The notes beneath the pieces were generated by a model. That model was not told where the DNA came from. It saw only the letters and a program-made list of their open reading frames with translations, and ran no database searches. 64,000 nt of DNA, taken from positions 43,695 to 107,694 of the forward strand of contig CATXEA010000010.1 of NCBI GenBank assembly GCA_958367245.1. Direction: 5' to 3'. This document shows, piece by piece, positions 1 to 8,768 of this stretch (its first letter is position 1; every line of letters starts with the position of its first letter). This DNA comes from an uncultured Blautia sp. GTDB lineage: Bacteria > Bacillota > Clostridia > Lachnospirales > Lachnospiraceae. The translations under genes and the position numbers were made by a program.

Positions 1-1
1 G

Positions 2-136
2 CGCGGCGCAGCTTCTGATGAAGAAATACGGGAAGCGATATGTGACGCCATATCGAGAAAGCCTCTGAGCCATCAGTTTACGGAAGCGTTTACTGAGCAC
101 AGGGAAGAACATATGATGTCTCAGATCGGCGGCTGA
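2..136 (+). CDS. C-terminal end of an unidentified protein, cut by the window edge
   Basis: An open frame enters at the window edge and runs 44 codons to a TGA at 134-136. It is hydrophilic and ends MMSQIGG. It lies 38 bases before the SPFH gene in the same direction, with no hairpin between them, so it may be the preceding operon member. The fragment is too short to assign a function, and the claim that it is coding rests only on the open frame and the position. Confidence 0.45.
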   Translation, partial: RGAASDEEIREAICDAISRKPLSHQFTEAFTEHREEHMMSQIGG

Positions 137-174
137 GTATAGAGAACAGGCAGACAATAGAAAGGAGAACTTCT

Positions 175-1359
175 ATGGGATTAATAAAAGCAGCGCTTGG
201 AGCAGCAGGAGGAACTCTGGCAGACCAGTGGAAGGAGTTTTTTTACTGTGACGCTATGGATAAGGATGCCCTTGTGGTGAAAGGGCGTAAACAGGTGAAC
301 CGGCGCTTTTCCGGAAACAGGGGAAATGACAATATTATTACAGACGGTTCCAAAATTGCAGTGGCAGACGGTCAGTGTATGATGATTGTGGAGCAGGGCA
401 AAGTCGTGGAAGTCTGTGCGGAACCGGGAGAGTTTATCTACGATGCTTCTTCTGAGCCGACGATTTTCAGGGGAAGTCTGGGAGAAGGAGTTCTCCGTAC
501 TTTTGAAACTGCAAAAAAACGCTTTTTTCAGGGAGGCGATACGGGAAAAGACCAGAGAGTCTATTATTTTAATACAAAGGAGCTGGTAGACAATAAGTTC
601 GGAACAGCAAATCCCGTTCCCTTCCGCGTAGTTGACAGAAATATTGGACTTGACCTCGACGTATCTGTGCGCTGCAACGGAGTGTATTCCTATAAGATAG
701 AAGACCCCCTTCTTTTTTATATGAATGTGTGCGGAAATGTGGAGCAGGAATATACAGGGGAAGAGATTGAAAGTCAGTTAAAGGCTGAATTTATCAGCGC
801 TCTGCAGCCTGCTCTGGGCAGTCTTTCCCAGTTGGAAATCCGTCCAAGCGCCATACCTGCGCATGTAGGGGAGCTTGCAGATGCTATGAACCGAACTCTT
901 AGCAGGAAATGGAGAGAGCTTCGCGGACTTTCCGTTGTTTCCATTGCCTTAAATTCTGTGACTCTGCCGGAAGAGGATGCCCAGATGATTAAATTTGCCC
1001 AGAAAAACGCCATGTTCCGCGACCCTGCAATGGCAGCGGCGAATCTGGCAGGAGCGCAGGCAGACGCTATGAAAGCGGCAGCCTCCAATGCGGCGGGCGC
1101 AATGACCGGCTTTATGGGAATGGGCATGGCGAATCAGGCGGGAGGAATGAATCTACAGGAACTTTATCAGATGGGAGCGCAGCAGACACAGCAGTCCGGC
1201 GTATGGCAGTGCTCCTGCGGAACAAAAAATACAGGAAAGTTTTGTTCAGAATGCGGACAGATGAATCCTTTGCTCAACCAGCCGTGGAGATGTAGCTGTG
1301 GAACAGTAAATAAAGGGAAATTCTGTTCCGAGTGCGGAAGTCCCAGACCGTCGCTTTAA
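175..1359 (+). CDS. SPFH-domain protein with two C-terminal zinc ribbons
   Basis: 394 residues; the ATG follows an AAAGGAGAA ribosome binding site. The body (about 40-290) resembles the SPFH/prohibitin-like family often labelled virion core protein or YdjI-like. A Gly/Ala/Met-rich linker follows. The C-terminus carries two near-identical zinc ribbons starting at about residues 346 and 373, each CSCGT..(N)..GKFCSECG, which looks like a tandem duplication. No signal peptide or transmembrane helix is evident, so it is probably cytosolic or peripherally membrane-bound. The TPM gene follows 16 bases later and also carries zinc ribbons, so the two products may work together. SPFH proteins scaffold membrane assemblies; the specific role here is not known. 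Confidence 0.85.
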   Translation: MGLIKAALGAAGGTLADQWKEFFYCDAMDKDALVVKGRKQVNRRFSGNRGNDNIITDGSKIAVADGQCMMIVEQGKVVEVCAEPGEFIYDASSEPTIFRGSLGEGVLRTFETAKKRFFQGGDTGKDQRVYYFNTKELVDNKFGTANPVPFRVVDRNIGLDLDVSVRCNGVYSYKIEDPLLFYMNVCGNVEQEYTGEEIESQLKAEFISALQPALGSLSQLEIRPSAIPAHVGELADAMNRTLSRKWRELRGLSVVSIALNSVTLPEEDAQMIKFAQKNAMFRDPAMAAANLAGAQADAMKAAASNAAGAMTGFMGMGMANQAGGMNLQELYQMGAQQTQQSGVWQCSCGTKNTGKFCSECGQMNPLLNQPWRCSCGTVNKGKFCSECGSPRPSL

Positions 1360-1375
1360 TGCAGGAGGAGCGTGA

Positions 1376-3208
1376 ATGGCTGAATTAAAAGAATTTAAAT
1401 GCCCTGCCTGCGGCGGCGCTCTGGAATTCGACAGCAAGGTACAGAAGATGAAATGTCCGTACTGCGATACAGAATTTGAGGTAGAGTCTGTCAGAACTTA
1501 CGAGGAAGAAATAAGCAGTGAGAAAGGTGACGATATAAACTGGGATACTTCCGGCGGTACGCAGTGGCAGGAGGGTGAAACAGAGGGAATGAAGGTCTAT
1601 ACATGCGAATCCTGCGGCGGTGAGATTGTGGGAGATGCAAACACCGGAGTTACAAGCTGTCCTTACTGCGGAAATCCCGTGCTTGTGACAAAGAACTTTT
1701 CGGGAGACCTTCGACCTGATTATGTGATTCCATTTAAACTTGGGAAAAAAGCGGCGAAAAATGCCTATCTGAAACATATTCAGAAGAAACCTCTTCTGCC
1801 TAAAGTGTTTAAAGACGAAAACCACATTGAGGAGATAAAAGGGATTTATGTACCGTTCTGGCTGTTTGATGCAGATGCACAGGCGAATGTGAGATATCGC
1901 GCAACCAGAACAAGAATGTGGTCGGATTCGAACTATAATTATACGAAAACCAGCGTTTATTCTGTGAGAAGAGAAGGAGAAATCGGGTTCGAAAATGTAC
2001 CGGCAGACGGTTCCTCCAAAATGCCGGATGACCTTATGGAATCTATAGAACCTTTTTACTTTAAAGATGCCAAAGACTTCAATACAGCATATCTTGCCGG
2101 ATATTTTGCAGACAAATACGATGTGGACGCTTCCTCGTGCGAGGAGCGGGCAAATGAGAGGATTCGTGAAAGCACAGAAGATGCCTTTCGCGACACGGTT
2201 AAGGGCTATGGCAGCGTCACACCGGAGCATACCGGAATTTCACTTTCTCATGGTAAACTGAAATATGCCCTGTATCCTGTGTGGATTTTAAACACAGTCT
2301 GGAAGGGGGAGAAATATACCTTTGCTATGAATGGACAGACCGGAAAGCTCACAGGGGATTTGCCTGTAGACAGAAAGGTGTTCTGGAAATGGTTTACAGG
2401 GATTACAATGGCTGCCGGAGCTGTCATCTACTCAATTGCCGCCGCAGTGAATGCTTTTGGGGCAGGAATTCCGGCAGAAAGGCAGCTTCCCAGACTTGTA
2501 GATGAGGCGGAACTTCTCACAGAGGAAGAAAGCCGGTCTTTGGAAGAAAGACTGGATGAACTAAGCGAGAAGTATCAGTGCGATATAGCGATTGTCACCA
2601 CAGAAGATACAGAGGGAAAAAGCGCTGCTGCCTATGCCGATGATTTTTATGATTACAATGGATATGGAATGGGAGAGGGGGACGATGGAATCCTTCTTCT
2701 TGTGGATATGGGCGACAGAGAATGGGCAATGTCTACATACGGATTTGGAATCACGGCGTTTACAGACAGGGGGCAGAAATATCTTTCCGATAAATTTCTT
2801 CCTTATCTGACAGACGGAGATTACATGGAAGCTTTTACTGTTTATGCAGACCTCTGCGGGGATTTCCTGAAGCAGGCAAAAAACGGGGAACCTTTTGGAG
2901 AGGGGAATCTTCCCAGAGAACCCCTGTCTGTCTGGTGGATTTTCGGTTCTCTGGCAGGAGGAACTCTAGTGGCGTTTATTATTACCGGATTTATGGAGAT
3001 GCAGATGAAAAGCGCCCGGAAACAGAAGAATGCAGGCGCTTATATAAAAAAAGGAAGTCTTAAACTTACAGGGAGCAGCGATATATATCTGTACAGCCAT
3101 GTAACCAGAACGCCAAAACCCAAAGATAACGATTCTTCGGGAGGCGGAAGTTCTGTACATACCAGTTCCTCAGGGCGCAGTCACGGCGGTTCCAGCGGTT
3201 CTTTTTAA
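1376..3208 (+). CDS. Zinc-ribbon and TPM-domain membrane protein
   Basis: 610 residues. The N-terminus has a CPAC...CPYC zinc ribbon (Cys9, 12, 27, 30) and a second CESC...CPYC ribbon at about 77-99. A middle region of unknown fold (about 115-330) follows, then a hydrophobic segment near 335-355. Next comes a TPM domain (about 360-510; typical stretch DDGILLLVDMGDREW), a second membrane segment near 525-545, and a Ser/Gly-rich tail ending in GGSSGSF. TPM domains (YgcG family) are usually extracytoplasmic and linked to envelope maintenance. The ATG lies 16 bases after the SPFH stop behind a GGAGG site, so the two are almost certainly one operon. Function is inferred only from domains. Confidence 0.8.
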   Translation: MAELKEFKCPACGGALEFDSKVQKMKCPYCDTEFEVESVRTYEEEISSEKGDDINWDTSGGTQWQEGETEGMKVYTCESCGGEIVGDANTGVTSCPYCGNPVLVTKNFSGDLRPDYVIPFKLGKKAAKNAYLKHIQKKPLLPKVFKDENHIEEIKGIYVPFWLFDADAQANVRYRATRTRMWSDSNYNYTKTSVYSVRREGEIGFENVPADGSSKMPDDLMESIEPFYFKDAKDFNTAYLAGYFADKYDVDASSCEERANERIRESTEDAFRDTVKGYGSVTPEHTGISLSHGKLKYALYPVWILNTVWKGEKYTFAMNGQTGKLTGDLPVDRKVFWKWFTGITMAAGAVIYSIAAAVNAFGAGIPAERQLPRLVDEAELLTEEESRSLEERLDELSEKYQCDIAIVTTEDTEGKSAAAYADDFYDYNGYGMGEGDDGILLLVDMGDREWAMSTYGFGITAFTDRGQKYLSDKFLPYLTDGDYMEAFTVYADLCGDFLKQAKNGEPFGEGNLPREPLSVWWIFGSLAGGTLVAFIITGFMEMQMKSARKQKNAGAYIKKGSLKLTGSSDIYLYSHVTRTPKPKDNDSSGGGSSVHTSSSGRSHGGSSGSF

Positions 3209-3216
3209 AATAATTA

Positions 3217-3268
3217 AAAAAGGCAGTCGTTAATATCTCAGGTTTATGAGAAAAACGACTGTCTTTTT
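3217..3268. terminator. Bidirectional terminator between TPM gene and HAD gene
   Basis: A stem of about 15 base pairs (3217-3231 with 3254-3268, one G-T pair) has an A-run on its left and a T-run on its right. It can terminate both converging transcripts. An inner CTCA/TGAG hairpin sits in the loop. Confidence 0.85.
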
Positions 3269-3278
3269 TGATTATAGG

Positions 3279-4103
3279 TCAGAAAAGTTCCGGCCAGAAT
3301 TTGCGGATTACATATTCCACACCGTCCTCATCGTTAGACAGGGTAATGAAATCTGCCACATCCTTAACTGCCTGCTGGGCATTTGCCATGGCAACTCCCA
3401 TTCCGGCATACTGAATCATGGTAAGGTCATTAAAGCCATCGCCGCAGCAGATCATCTCTTCACGTTCTATTCCAAGGATTTTCAGCAGTTTGGAAAGGCA
3501 GTACGCCTTATCTACGTTCTGAGGCATGATTTCCAGAAAATAAGGCTCGGAGCGGAAAACATTGGCTTCGAAGCGGTATTTGTCTGCAATTACAGGTTCG
3601 ATACATTCAAGAACGTCAGGGTCGCCGGTGAGGAGACACTTGGTTACCGGATGAGTGATATGCTGTACAAACCGGTCTTTGCAGTCGATGATGGGAATGC
3701 TGCAAATCTGAGATTCTTTTTCTGTGTACTGGTCCGGTCTTCGCCCTGCAAGAATTGCAGAATCGCCCTCAGCGTAAGTAAGGACGCCTACATCGTACTT
3801 ACAGGCGTCTTCAAAAACTCTTCTGGGGATAGAAGATGGAAGTGTTTTGCTGTATACAAGCTCTTTTGTTTTCCAGTTGATGATTTTTGCCCCATTAAAG
3901 CAAAGAGCATAGCTTCCGTAAGCGCCGAAATCGAATTCTTCTGCAATCGGTGCGACTCCGGGGGTTGGGCGTCCGGAGGCGATGGCCACAGGTACGCCTG
4001 CCCTGAGAAGGCGGATAACAGCGTCCCGGGTTTTGGGAGTGACCTGTTTCTGGGAATTTGTAGCAGTTCCGTCAATATCTAAGACTAACAATTTATAGTT
4101 CAT
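3279..4103 (-). CDS. Cof-type HAD-IIB family hydrolase
   Basis: 274 residues. HAD motif I is DIDGTATNS near the N-terminus (residues 9-17), with Thr-Ala where Thr-Leu is usual. Motif II is IASGRP, and motifs III/IV lie in the C-terminal stretch CCGDGFNDLTMI. The type IIB cap and length match the Cof/YidA/YbiV sugar-phosphate or cofactor phosphatases. Substrate cannot be predicted. It is a single gene, convergent with the TPM gene and divergent from the TRAP operon. Confidence 0.88.
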   Translation of the reverse strand: MNYKLLVLDIDGTATNSQKQVTPKTRDAVIRLLRAGVPVAIASGRPTPGVAPIAEEFDFGAYGSYALCFNGAKIINWKTKELVYSKTLPSSIPRRVFEDACKYDVGVLTYAEGDSAILAGRRPDQYTEKESQICSIPIIDCKDRFVQHITHPVTKCLLTGDPDVLECIEPVIADKYRFEANVFRSEPYFLEIMPQNVDKAYCLSKLLKILGIEREEMICCGDGFNDLTMIQYAGMGVAMANAQQAVKDVADFITLSNDEDGVEYVIRKFWPELF

Positions 4104-4170
4104 GTTTCTTTAATCCTTTTCGTAAAAATTCTTGATAGTTTTATTTTGCCATAGGAATCAGGAGGTGTCA

Positions 4171-4221
4171 ATGGAATTTTGGCTCGTTGCTGTGAGTGAG
4201 GAGACAATAAGATTTATGTAA
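4171..4221 (+). CDS. Possible 16-residue small ORF with consensus Shine-Dalgarno
   Basis: ATG at 4171 follows AGGAGGTG (4160-4167) by 3 bases and opens a 16-codon frame (MEFWLVAVSEETIRFM) to TAA at 4219-4221. It lies upstream of the TRAP promoter, so it would need its own promoter, and none is convincing. Only the ribosome binding site speaks for translation. Confidence 0.2.
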   Translation: MEFWLVAVSEETIRFM

Positions 4222-4239
4222 AAAAATAGGGAAATTCTA

Positions 4240-4321
4240 TTGACTATTTCACGGATTGGTTATAAAATTGCTTTAATTCACTAAAAAGATGCAACTTAAA
4301 AGCGAAGACGCAGTGAAATAG
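4240..4321 (+). promoter_or_regulatory. TRAP operon promoter with a split inverted repeat
   Basis: TTGACT (4240-4245), a 17-base spacer and TAAAAT (4263-4268). CTATTTCAC at 4244-4252, touching the -35 box, is repeated in inverse as GTGAAATAG at 4313-4321 in the leader. This may be a two-site operator. Confidence 0.65.
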
Positions 4322-4366
4322 AAAAGCAGCATCGAAAGTGATAGTTTAACTAAGGGGGAGGAGAAC

Positions 4367-4858
4367 ATGACAACCTACAAAAAAATCATGAATGCACTTG
4401 CATCTGTGGAAAAGGCTGTACTTGCAGTTTCTACGCTTCTGATTCTTGTGCTCACAGTGGGAAACGTATTTTCCCGAAAAGTCATTCATCGTTCATGGTC
4501 CTTTACAGAGGAACTGGTAGTGGCGGTGTTTGTACTCATTACGCTTCTGGCTGCAGCTCTTGCATGCCGTGAGGGAGAGTTGGTAAGTCTTACGCTTATT
4601 ACAGACCGTCTTCCAAAGAAACTAAAAAAACCTTCCGTGATTCTCATTACGGTACTTAGTCTGATTTTTACAGTCATTCTTTTTTACTATGGAATGGACA
4701 AGGTAATGACTCAGCTTGCCAATGGAAAGAGAACCTTCGTGCTGAACTGGCCGGAGTGGATTTTCTGGTCTTTTGTGCCGATAGGAGCAGGCTGTATGAT
4801 TCTTCATATTATAGAATTCTGTCTTGACTTCTGCAAAAATGAAAAGGAGGGCAAATAA
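4367..4858 (+). CDS. TRAP transporter small permease (DctQ family)
   Basis: 163 residues with four predicted membrane helices (about 14-34, 48-68, 84-105, 128-150) and the family-typical stretch SWSFTEELVVAVFV. It is the small integral subunit of a tripartite ATP-independent periplasmic transporter, which uses an ion gradient to import a carboxylate-like solute. The start has a strong GGGGGAGGAG site. The stop is followed directly by the ATG of the large-permease fusion. The substrate cannot be told from sequence. Confidence 0.9.
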   Translation: MTTYKKIMNALASVEKAVLAVSTLLILVLTVGNVFSRKVIHRSWSFTEELVVAVFVLITLLAAALACREGELVSLTLITDRLPKKLKKPSVILITVLSLIFTVILFYYGMDKVMTQLANGKRTFVLNWPEWIFWSFVPIGAGCMILHIIEFCLDFCKNEKEGK

Positions 4859-7198
4859 ATGATCAGCGCAATCTTATTTATATCCTTCTTTATCTTTTTG
4901 ATTCTGGGCGTACCCATTGGAATCTGTCTTGGATTGTCCTCTATTTGCGCAATCCTGTATTCCGGTACGTCACTGACAATTGTTGCGACAAATATGTATT
5001 CCGGAATCAGTAAATTTCTGCTTCTTGCGATTCCGTTTTTCGTACTTTCCGGAAATATTATGGCAAGAGCCGGAATTTCCAAAAGACTGATTAAATTCGT
5101 AGATACCTGCGTAGGGCACAGAAGAGGCGGTATTGCCATTGTGTGTGTAATCGTTGCCTGCTTCTTTGGCGCGATTTCCGGTTCCGGTCCTGCAACAGTT
5201 GCGGCTCTTGGCGCAGTGCTGATTCCGGCTATGGTGGAAGAAGGCGGTTTCAGCGCGGCATTTTCCACGGCATTGATGGCAACGGCAAGTTCGGTGGCGA
5301 TTGTCATACCGCCAAGTATTGCATTCGTAGTATATGCCTCCATTACAGGCGTATCCATTGCAGATATGTTCCTGGCAGGTATTGTTCCCGGTATATTGAT
5401 GGGTGTTGCCCTTGTAATCGTAGTAATGATAGAGGCGAGAAGGAAAAATATCCGTCCGGTACGGAAAAAAGCCAGTGCAAAAGAGCGCTGGATGGCATTT
5501 AAAGATGCGTTCTGGGGATTCCTGATGCCGGTTATCATCCTTGGCGGTATTTACGGAGGAATCTTTACCCCTACAGAAGCGGCGGCAGTTTCTGTTGTTT
5601 ACGGCCTTTTCGTAGGTATGGTGATTTACCGTGAAGTAAAGATTCGGGATCTTTTCGATATCCTGATAGATTCAGCAAAGACGACAGGCGGAATCATGCT
5701 GATCGTTGCAAGTGCATCTCTGTTTTCCTTTGTCTGTACGAAATTCGGAATTGCACAGGCAGCCTCCGGACTTCTGGGCGCAATTGCAAATAATCAGTTT
5801 GTCTTCCTTTTGATTGTAAACGTGATTTTCCTCATTGCAGGCTGCTTTATTGATGCAAACTCTGCAATGTATATTTTCATTCCGATTATGCTTCCTGTAT
5901 GCAAAGCTCTTGGCTACGATGTGGTTGCATTCGGCGTTATGGCAACGGTAAACCTTGCGATTGGACAGGTAACGCCTCCGGTTGGCGTAAATCTCTTTGT
6001 TGCAATCGGTATAAAGATTAAAAAAGGTATGGAAGTTACCCTGCAGCAGATTTCCAAAGCAGTTGTGCCTATGATTGCTGCAAGTGTGGCAGTTCTTCTT
6101 ATTGTTTCCTATGTGCCTGCCGTTTCTACAGGACTTCCAAAAGCGCTTGCAAAAGACGGGGCGTACACAGGAAATCAGGCATCCGGTGAATTAAGGGAAA
6201 CTAAGGACGGAGGAAATCATTCCTTTAATGAGATTGGAGACTATACAGACCTTGACTGGCCGGAAATGACATGGAATTTCGCCTGCTCTACAACTGAGAC
6301 AAGCACTTGGGCTGACGGAGGCCGTAAATTTGGCGAGCTGATGGAAAAGGCTACCGGAGGCAAGGTAAAAGTAAATATTTATGCAGCAGACCAGCTTACA
6401 AACGGAAATCAGTCAGAGGGAATTCAGGCTTTGATGAACGGCGACCCTGTACAGATTTCCATGCATTCCAACCTGATTTATTCTGCATTTGACCCAAGAT
6501 TTAACGTGGTATCTCTTCCGTTTGCATACAGTTCCTATGAGGATGCAGATGCGAAATTTGACGGAGAAGCAGGAGAGAAGCTGAAAGAAATTCTGGACGA
6601 GTACGGTCTGCACTGTATGGGAATCGCAGAGAACGGTTTCCGCCAGCTTACAAACAGCGTCCGTGAGATAAAATCTGTGGATGATATGAAAAACCTGAAA
6701 ATCCGCGTAGCTGGCTCAAACCTTCTTATGGAATGTTACAAGAGATGGGGAGCAGACGCCACAAATATGAACTGGTCTGAAACCTACACTGCATTGCAGC
6801 AGAATACGGTAGAAGGTCAGGAGAACCCGCTTCCTGCTATCGACGCAGCCAGCGTACAGGAGGTACAGCCATACTGCTCCATGTGGGATGCGATTTATGA
6901 CTGTCTGTTCTTCTGCATCAATCAGGATGTTTATGATGCTCTGACACCGGAGCAGCAGGCAGTAGTGGACGAAGCCGGACAAAAAGCAGTGGAATATGAG
7001 CGTTATATCAACCGTTCCGGCGATGAAGAAATCAAATCACGCTGGGCTGATAAAAACGGCGTGACAATTACAGAAAAAGAAGAGATAGATATTGATTCCT
7101 TCAGGGCGGCAGTAGAAGGAATTGACGAATGGTTTATTGAAGAACTGGAGAAACAGGGCTATAAAGACGGAAAAGAGCTGGTGGATTCTTTTCGCTGA
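4859..7198 (+). CDS. TRAP large permease (DctM) fused to solute-binding protein (DctP)
   Basis: 779 residues in one uninterrupted frame. Residues 1 to about 428 are a complete DctM permease with many membrane helices, including GAISGSGPATVAALG and IGQVTPPVGVN. After the last helix (ending near SYVPAVSTG) comes a hydrophilic linker of about 35 residues. A DctP-type receptor then runs from about 465 to the end. It has the family pattern KIRVAG...YTALQQNTVEGQENPL, where the Arg normally binds the substrate carboxylate. No separate dctP lies nearby. The receptor would therefore be tethered to the permease, which requires an extracellular DctM C-terminus. In a cell without an outer membrane, tethering would replace a lipid anchor (inference). 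Confidence 0.9.
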   Translation: MISAILFISFFIFLILGVPIGICLGLSSICAILYSGTSLTIVATNMYSGISKFLLLAIPFFVLSGNIMARAGISKRLIKFVDTCVGHRRGGIAIVCVIVACFFGAISGSGPATVAALGAVLIPAMVEEGGFSAAFSTALMATASSVAIVIPPSIAFVVYASITGVSIADMFLAGIVPGILMGVALVIVVMIEARRKNIRPVRKKASAKERWMAFKDAFWGFLMPVIILGGIYGGIFTPTEAAAVSVVYGLFVGMVIYREVKIRDLFDILIDSAKTTGGIMLIVASASLFSFVCTKFGIAQAASGLLGAIANNQFVFLLIVNVIFLIAGCFIDANSAMYIFIPIMLPVCKALGYDVVAFGVMATVNLAIGQVTPPVGVNLFVAIGIKIKKGMEVTLQQISKAVVPMIAASVAVLLIVSYVPAVSTGLPKALAKDGAYTGNQASGELRETKDGGNHSFNEIGDYTDLDWPEMTWNFACSTTETSTWADGGRKFGELMEKATGGKVKVNIYAADQLTNGNQSEGIQALMNGDPVQISMHSNLIYSAFDPRFNVVSLPFAYSSYEDADAKFDGEAGEKLKEILDEYGLHCMGIAENGFRQLTNSVREIKSVDDMKNLKIRVAGSNLLMECYKRWGADATNMNWSETYTALQQNTVEGQENPLPAIDAASVQEVQPYCSMWDAIYDCLFFCINQDVYDALTPEQQAVVDEAGQKAVEYERYINRSGDEEIKSRWADKNGVTITEKEEIDIDSFRAAVEGIDEWFIEELEKQGYKDGKELVDSFR

Positions 7199-7218
7199 TT
7201 CGACAGTGTTTCCTTAAA

Positions 7219-7260
7219 AATGAGGGTTGAGGGGATTATAAAATCCCTTCAACCCTCATT
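7219..7260. terminator. Strong hairpin terminator overlapping the lysE 3' end
   Basis: A 19-base-pair stem (7219-7237 with 7242-7260, one G-T pair) has the loop ATAA. The T-run lies on the minus-strand side, so it mainly terminates the exporter gene, whose stop codon lies inside the stem. It probably also stops the TRAP transcript. Confidence 0.8.
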
Positions 7261-7829
7261 GCGCACCATAAAAGAAGCGCCGCCATTATAAGATTCATGG
7301 CTTTGTACTGTTTCTCGTAAAAGCGTTTCAGGATGTTTCCCGCAAATGCCCAGATGAGATTTCCAAGCGCGCCGAGAATCATCAGATAAACGGCGAACAG
7401 GAAAAGAACAGGCACACGCTGCTCATAAGGCAGGATGAACGAAGAAAACATGGTCAGTCCGTAAATGATGATTTTTACGTTTATGAGCTGAAGAAAGATT
7501 CCCATGAAGTAGGAAGGCTCTTTGTCAGCCTCAGTTTCTGCCGGCGGCTTTCGTCTGGCAGTCTGCCATGCCAGATAGAGCAGATAGGCAGCGCCCACAT
7601 GTTTCATCACATTCTGGATTTCTGGGACAATGTTTCCAAGGGTACTGCAAAACAGCCCGCTTAAACACATAAGAGTAAGAGAGCCTGTCCAGATACCCAG
7701 AAGAAGCTTCAGATTCTTTCTGGCGCCGTATTTACTGGCTGTGGACAGAAGCAGGATGTTGTTTGGACCCGGAGACCAGACAGTGACGCAGGCAGTGACT
7801 GTCATGTCAAGAAATAATGAGAAGGGCAT
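7236..7829 (-). CDS. LysE/RhtB family amino-acid exporter
   Basis: 197 residues, about six hydrophobic helices, and the N-terminal family signature VTVWSPGPNNILLLSTASKYG followed by GIWTGS. These proteins export amino acids such as lysine, homoserine or threonine from the cytoplasm. The substrate is not predictable here. It is a single gene with its own structured leader. The stop codon is embedded in the terminator stem. Confidence 0.85.
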   Translation of the reverse strand: MPFSLFLDMTVTACVTVWSPGPNNILLLSTASKYGARKNLKLLLGIWTGSLTLMCLSGLFCSTLGNIVPEIQNVMKHVGAAYLLYLAWQTARRKPPAETEADKEPSYFMGIFLQLINVKIIIYGLTMFSSFILPYEQRVPVLFLFAVYLMILGALGNLIWAFAGNILKRFYEKQYKAMNLIMAALLLWCAMRVEGIL

Positions 7830-7845
7830 GATATAAATTCCTGTC

Positions 7846-7918
7846 GTAACTGTGAATATCCTGAACAGTTACTTCCTTTCGTAGTTTCCTCCGAAGAGGA
7901 TTTCATACGAAAATTATA
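7846..7918 (-). promoter_or_regulatory. Structured leader and -10 box of the LysE-type exporter
   Basis: On the minus strand a TATAAT (7913-7918) is followed by two hairpins. One is a short TCCTC/GAGGA stem near 7886-7900. The other is a perfect 8-base-pair dyad GTAACTGT/ACAGTTAC (7846-7853 with 7865-7872) just before the start codon. It could be an operator or an RNA switch; the -35 is weak. Confidence 0.4.
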
Positions 7919-7964
7919 TCATACTTCCTTCGGCAAAATCCAGAGTCTGTTTGAAAATCCGTTT

Positions 7965-8744
7965 CTATGGTCTGAGGTAATTCCGCATGGATTTCAGGGC
8001 GTTTTTTTCCAGACGGCTGACCTGAGCCTGAGAGATGCCGATTTCCTCTGCAACCTCCATCTGAGTGCGTCCTTCATAAAAGCGCAGCTCAATGATATGT
8101 TTCTCCCGTTCCGGAAGGCGGTGCATGGCTTCCCTTAAAGAAAGATTTTCAATCCACCGCTCCTCCCTGTTTTTCTTGTCGCTGATCTGATCCATGACAT
8201 AGAGCGTGTCTCCGCCTTCCGTATAGACAGGTTCAAAGAGACTTACGGGACTCTGGATAGCGTCGATGGCATAGACGATCATCTCTTTTTCAATGCCGAT
8301 TTCTTCGGCGATTTCATTGATTGTAGGTTCTTTTAAATTTTGTTTGATGTAGTTTTCCTTTGCGTAGATTGCTTTGTATGCAATATCTCTCAGGGAACGG
8401 CTGACGCGTATGGCGTTATTGTCTCTGAGAAACCGCCTGATTTCTCCGATGATCATGGGAACCGCGTAGGTGGAAAACTTCACGTTTAAAGAAGTGTCGA
8501 AATTGTCAATGGCTTTGATAAGACCGATACAGCCTATCTGGAACAAATCGTCCGGATTTTCGTTGCTGCTTCCGAAACGCTTAATCACACTTAAAACAAG
8601 ACGCAGGTTCCCCTTGATGTAAAGCTCCCTTGCTTCCCGGTCTCCTTCATTGATCCTGCGGAAAAGTTCTTCCTTTTCCCCGGCAGTAAGAACCGGAAGC
8701 TTCGATGTATTGACTCCGCAAATTTCTACCTTGTTAAGCGCCAT
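7965..8744 (-). CDS. sigG: RNA polymerase sporulation sigma factor SigG
   Basis: 259 residues, the usual length. The N-terminal MALNKVEICGVNTSKLPVL segment is characteristic of SigG. Region 2 contains PDDLFQIGCIGLIKAIDNFD and region 4.2 ends in a helix-turn-helix (GISQAQVSRLEKNAL). SigG drives late gene expression in the forespore. The gene has an AAGGAGG site at 8754-8759 and a hairpin just upstream in its leader. The ylmC/ymxH-type gene upstream in the same direction also belongs to sporulation. Usual SigE/SpoIIGA neighbours are not seen. Confidence 0.96.
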   Translation of the reverse strand: MALNKVEICGVNTSKLPVLTAGEKEELFRRINEGDREARELYIKGNLRLVLSVIKRFGSSNENPDDLFQIGCIGLIKAIDNFDTSLNVKFSTYAVPMIIGEIRRFLRDNNAIRVSRSLRDIAYKAIYAKENYIKQNLKEPTINEIAEEIGIEKEMIVYAIDAIQSPVSLFEPVYTEGGDTLYVMDQISDKKNREERWIENLSLREAMHRLPEREKHIIELRFYEGRTQMEVAEEIGISQAQVSRLEKNALKSMRNYLRP

Positions 8745-8768
8745 CTTTAGAATCCTCCTTATCTTCGG

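Noticed and set aside
3246..4082. Open frame on the plus strand over the HAD hydrolase gene
   Set aside because: The minus-strand frame has full HAD motifs, and this one starts inside a terminator and resembles nothing.
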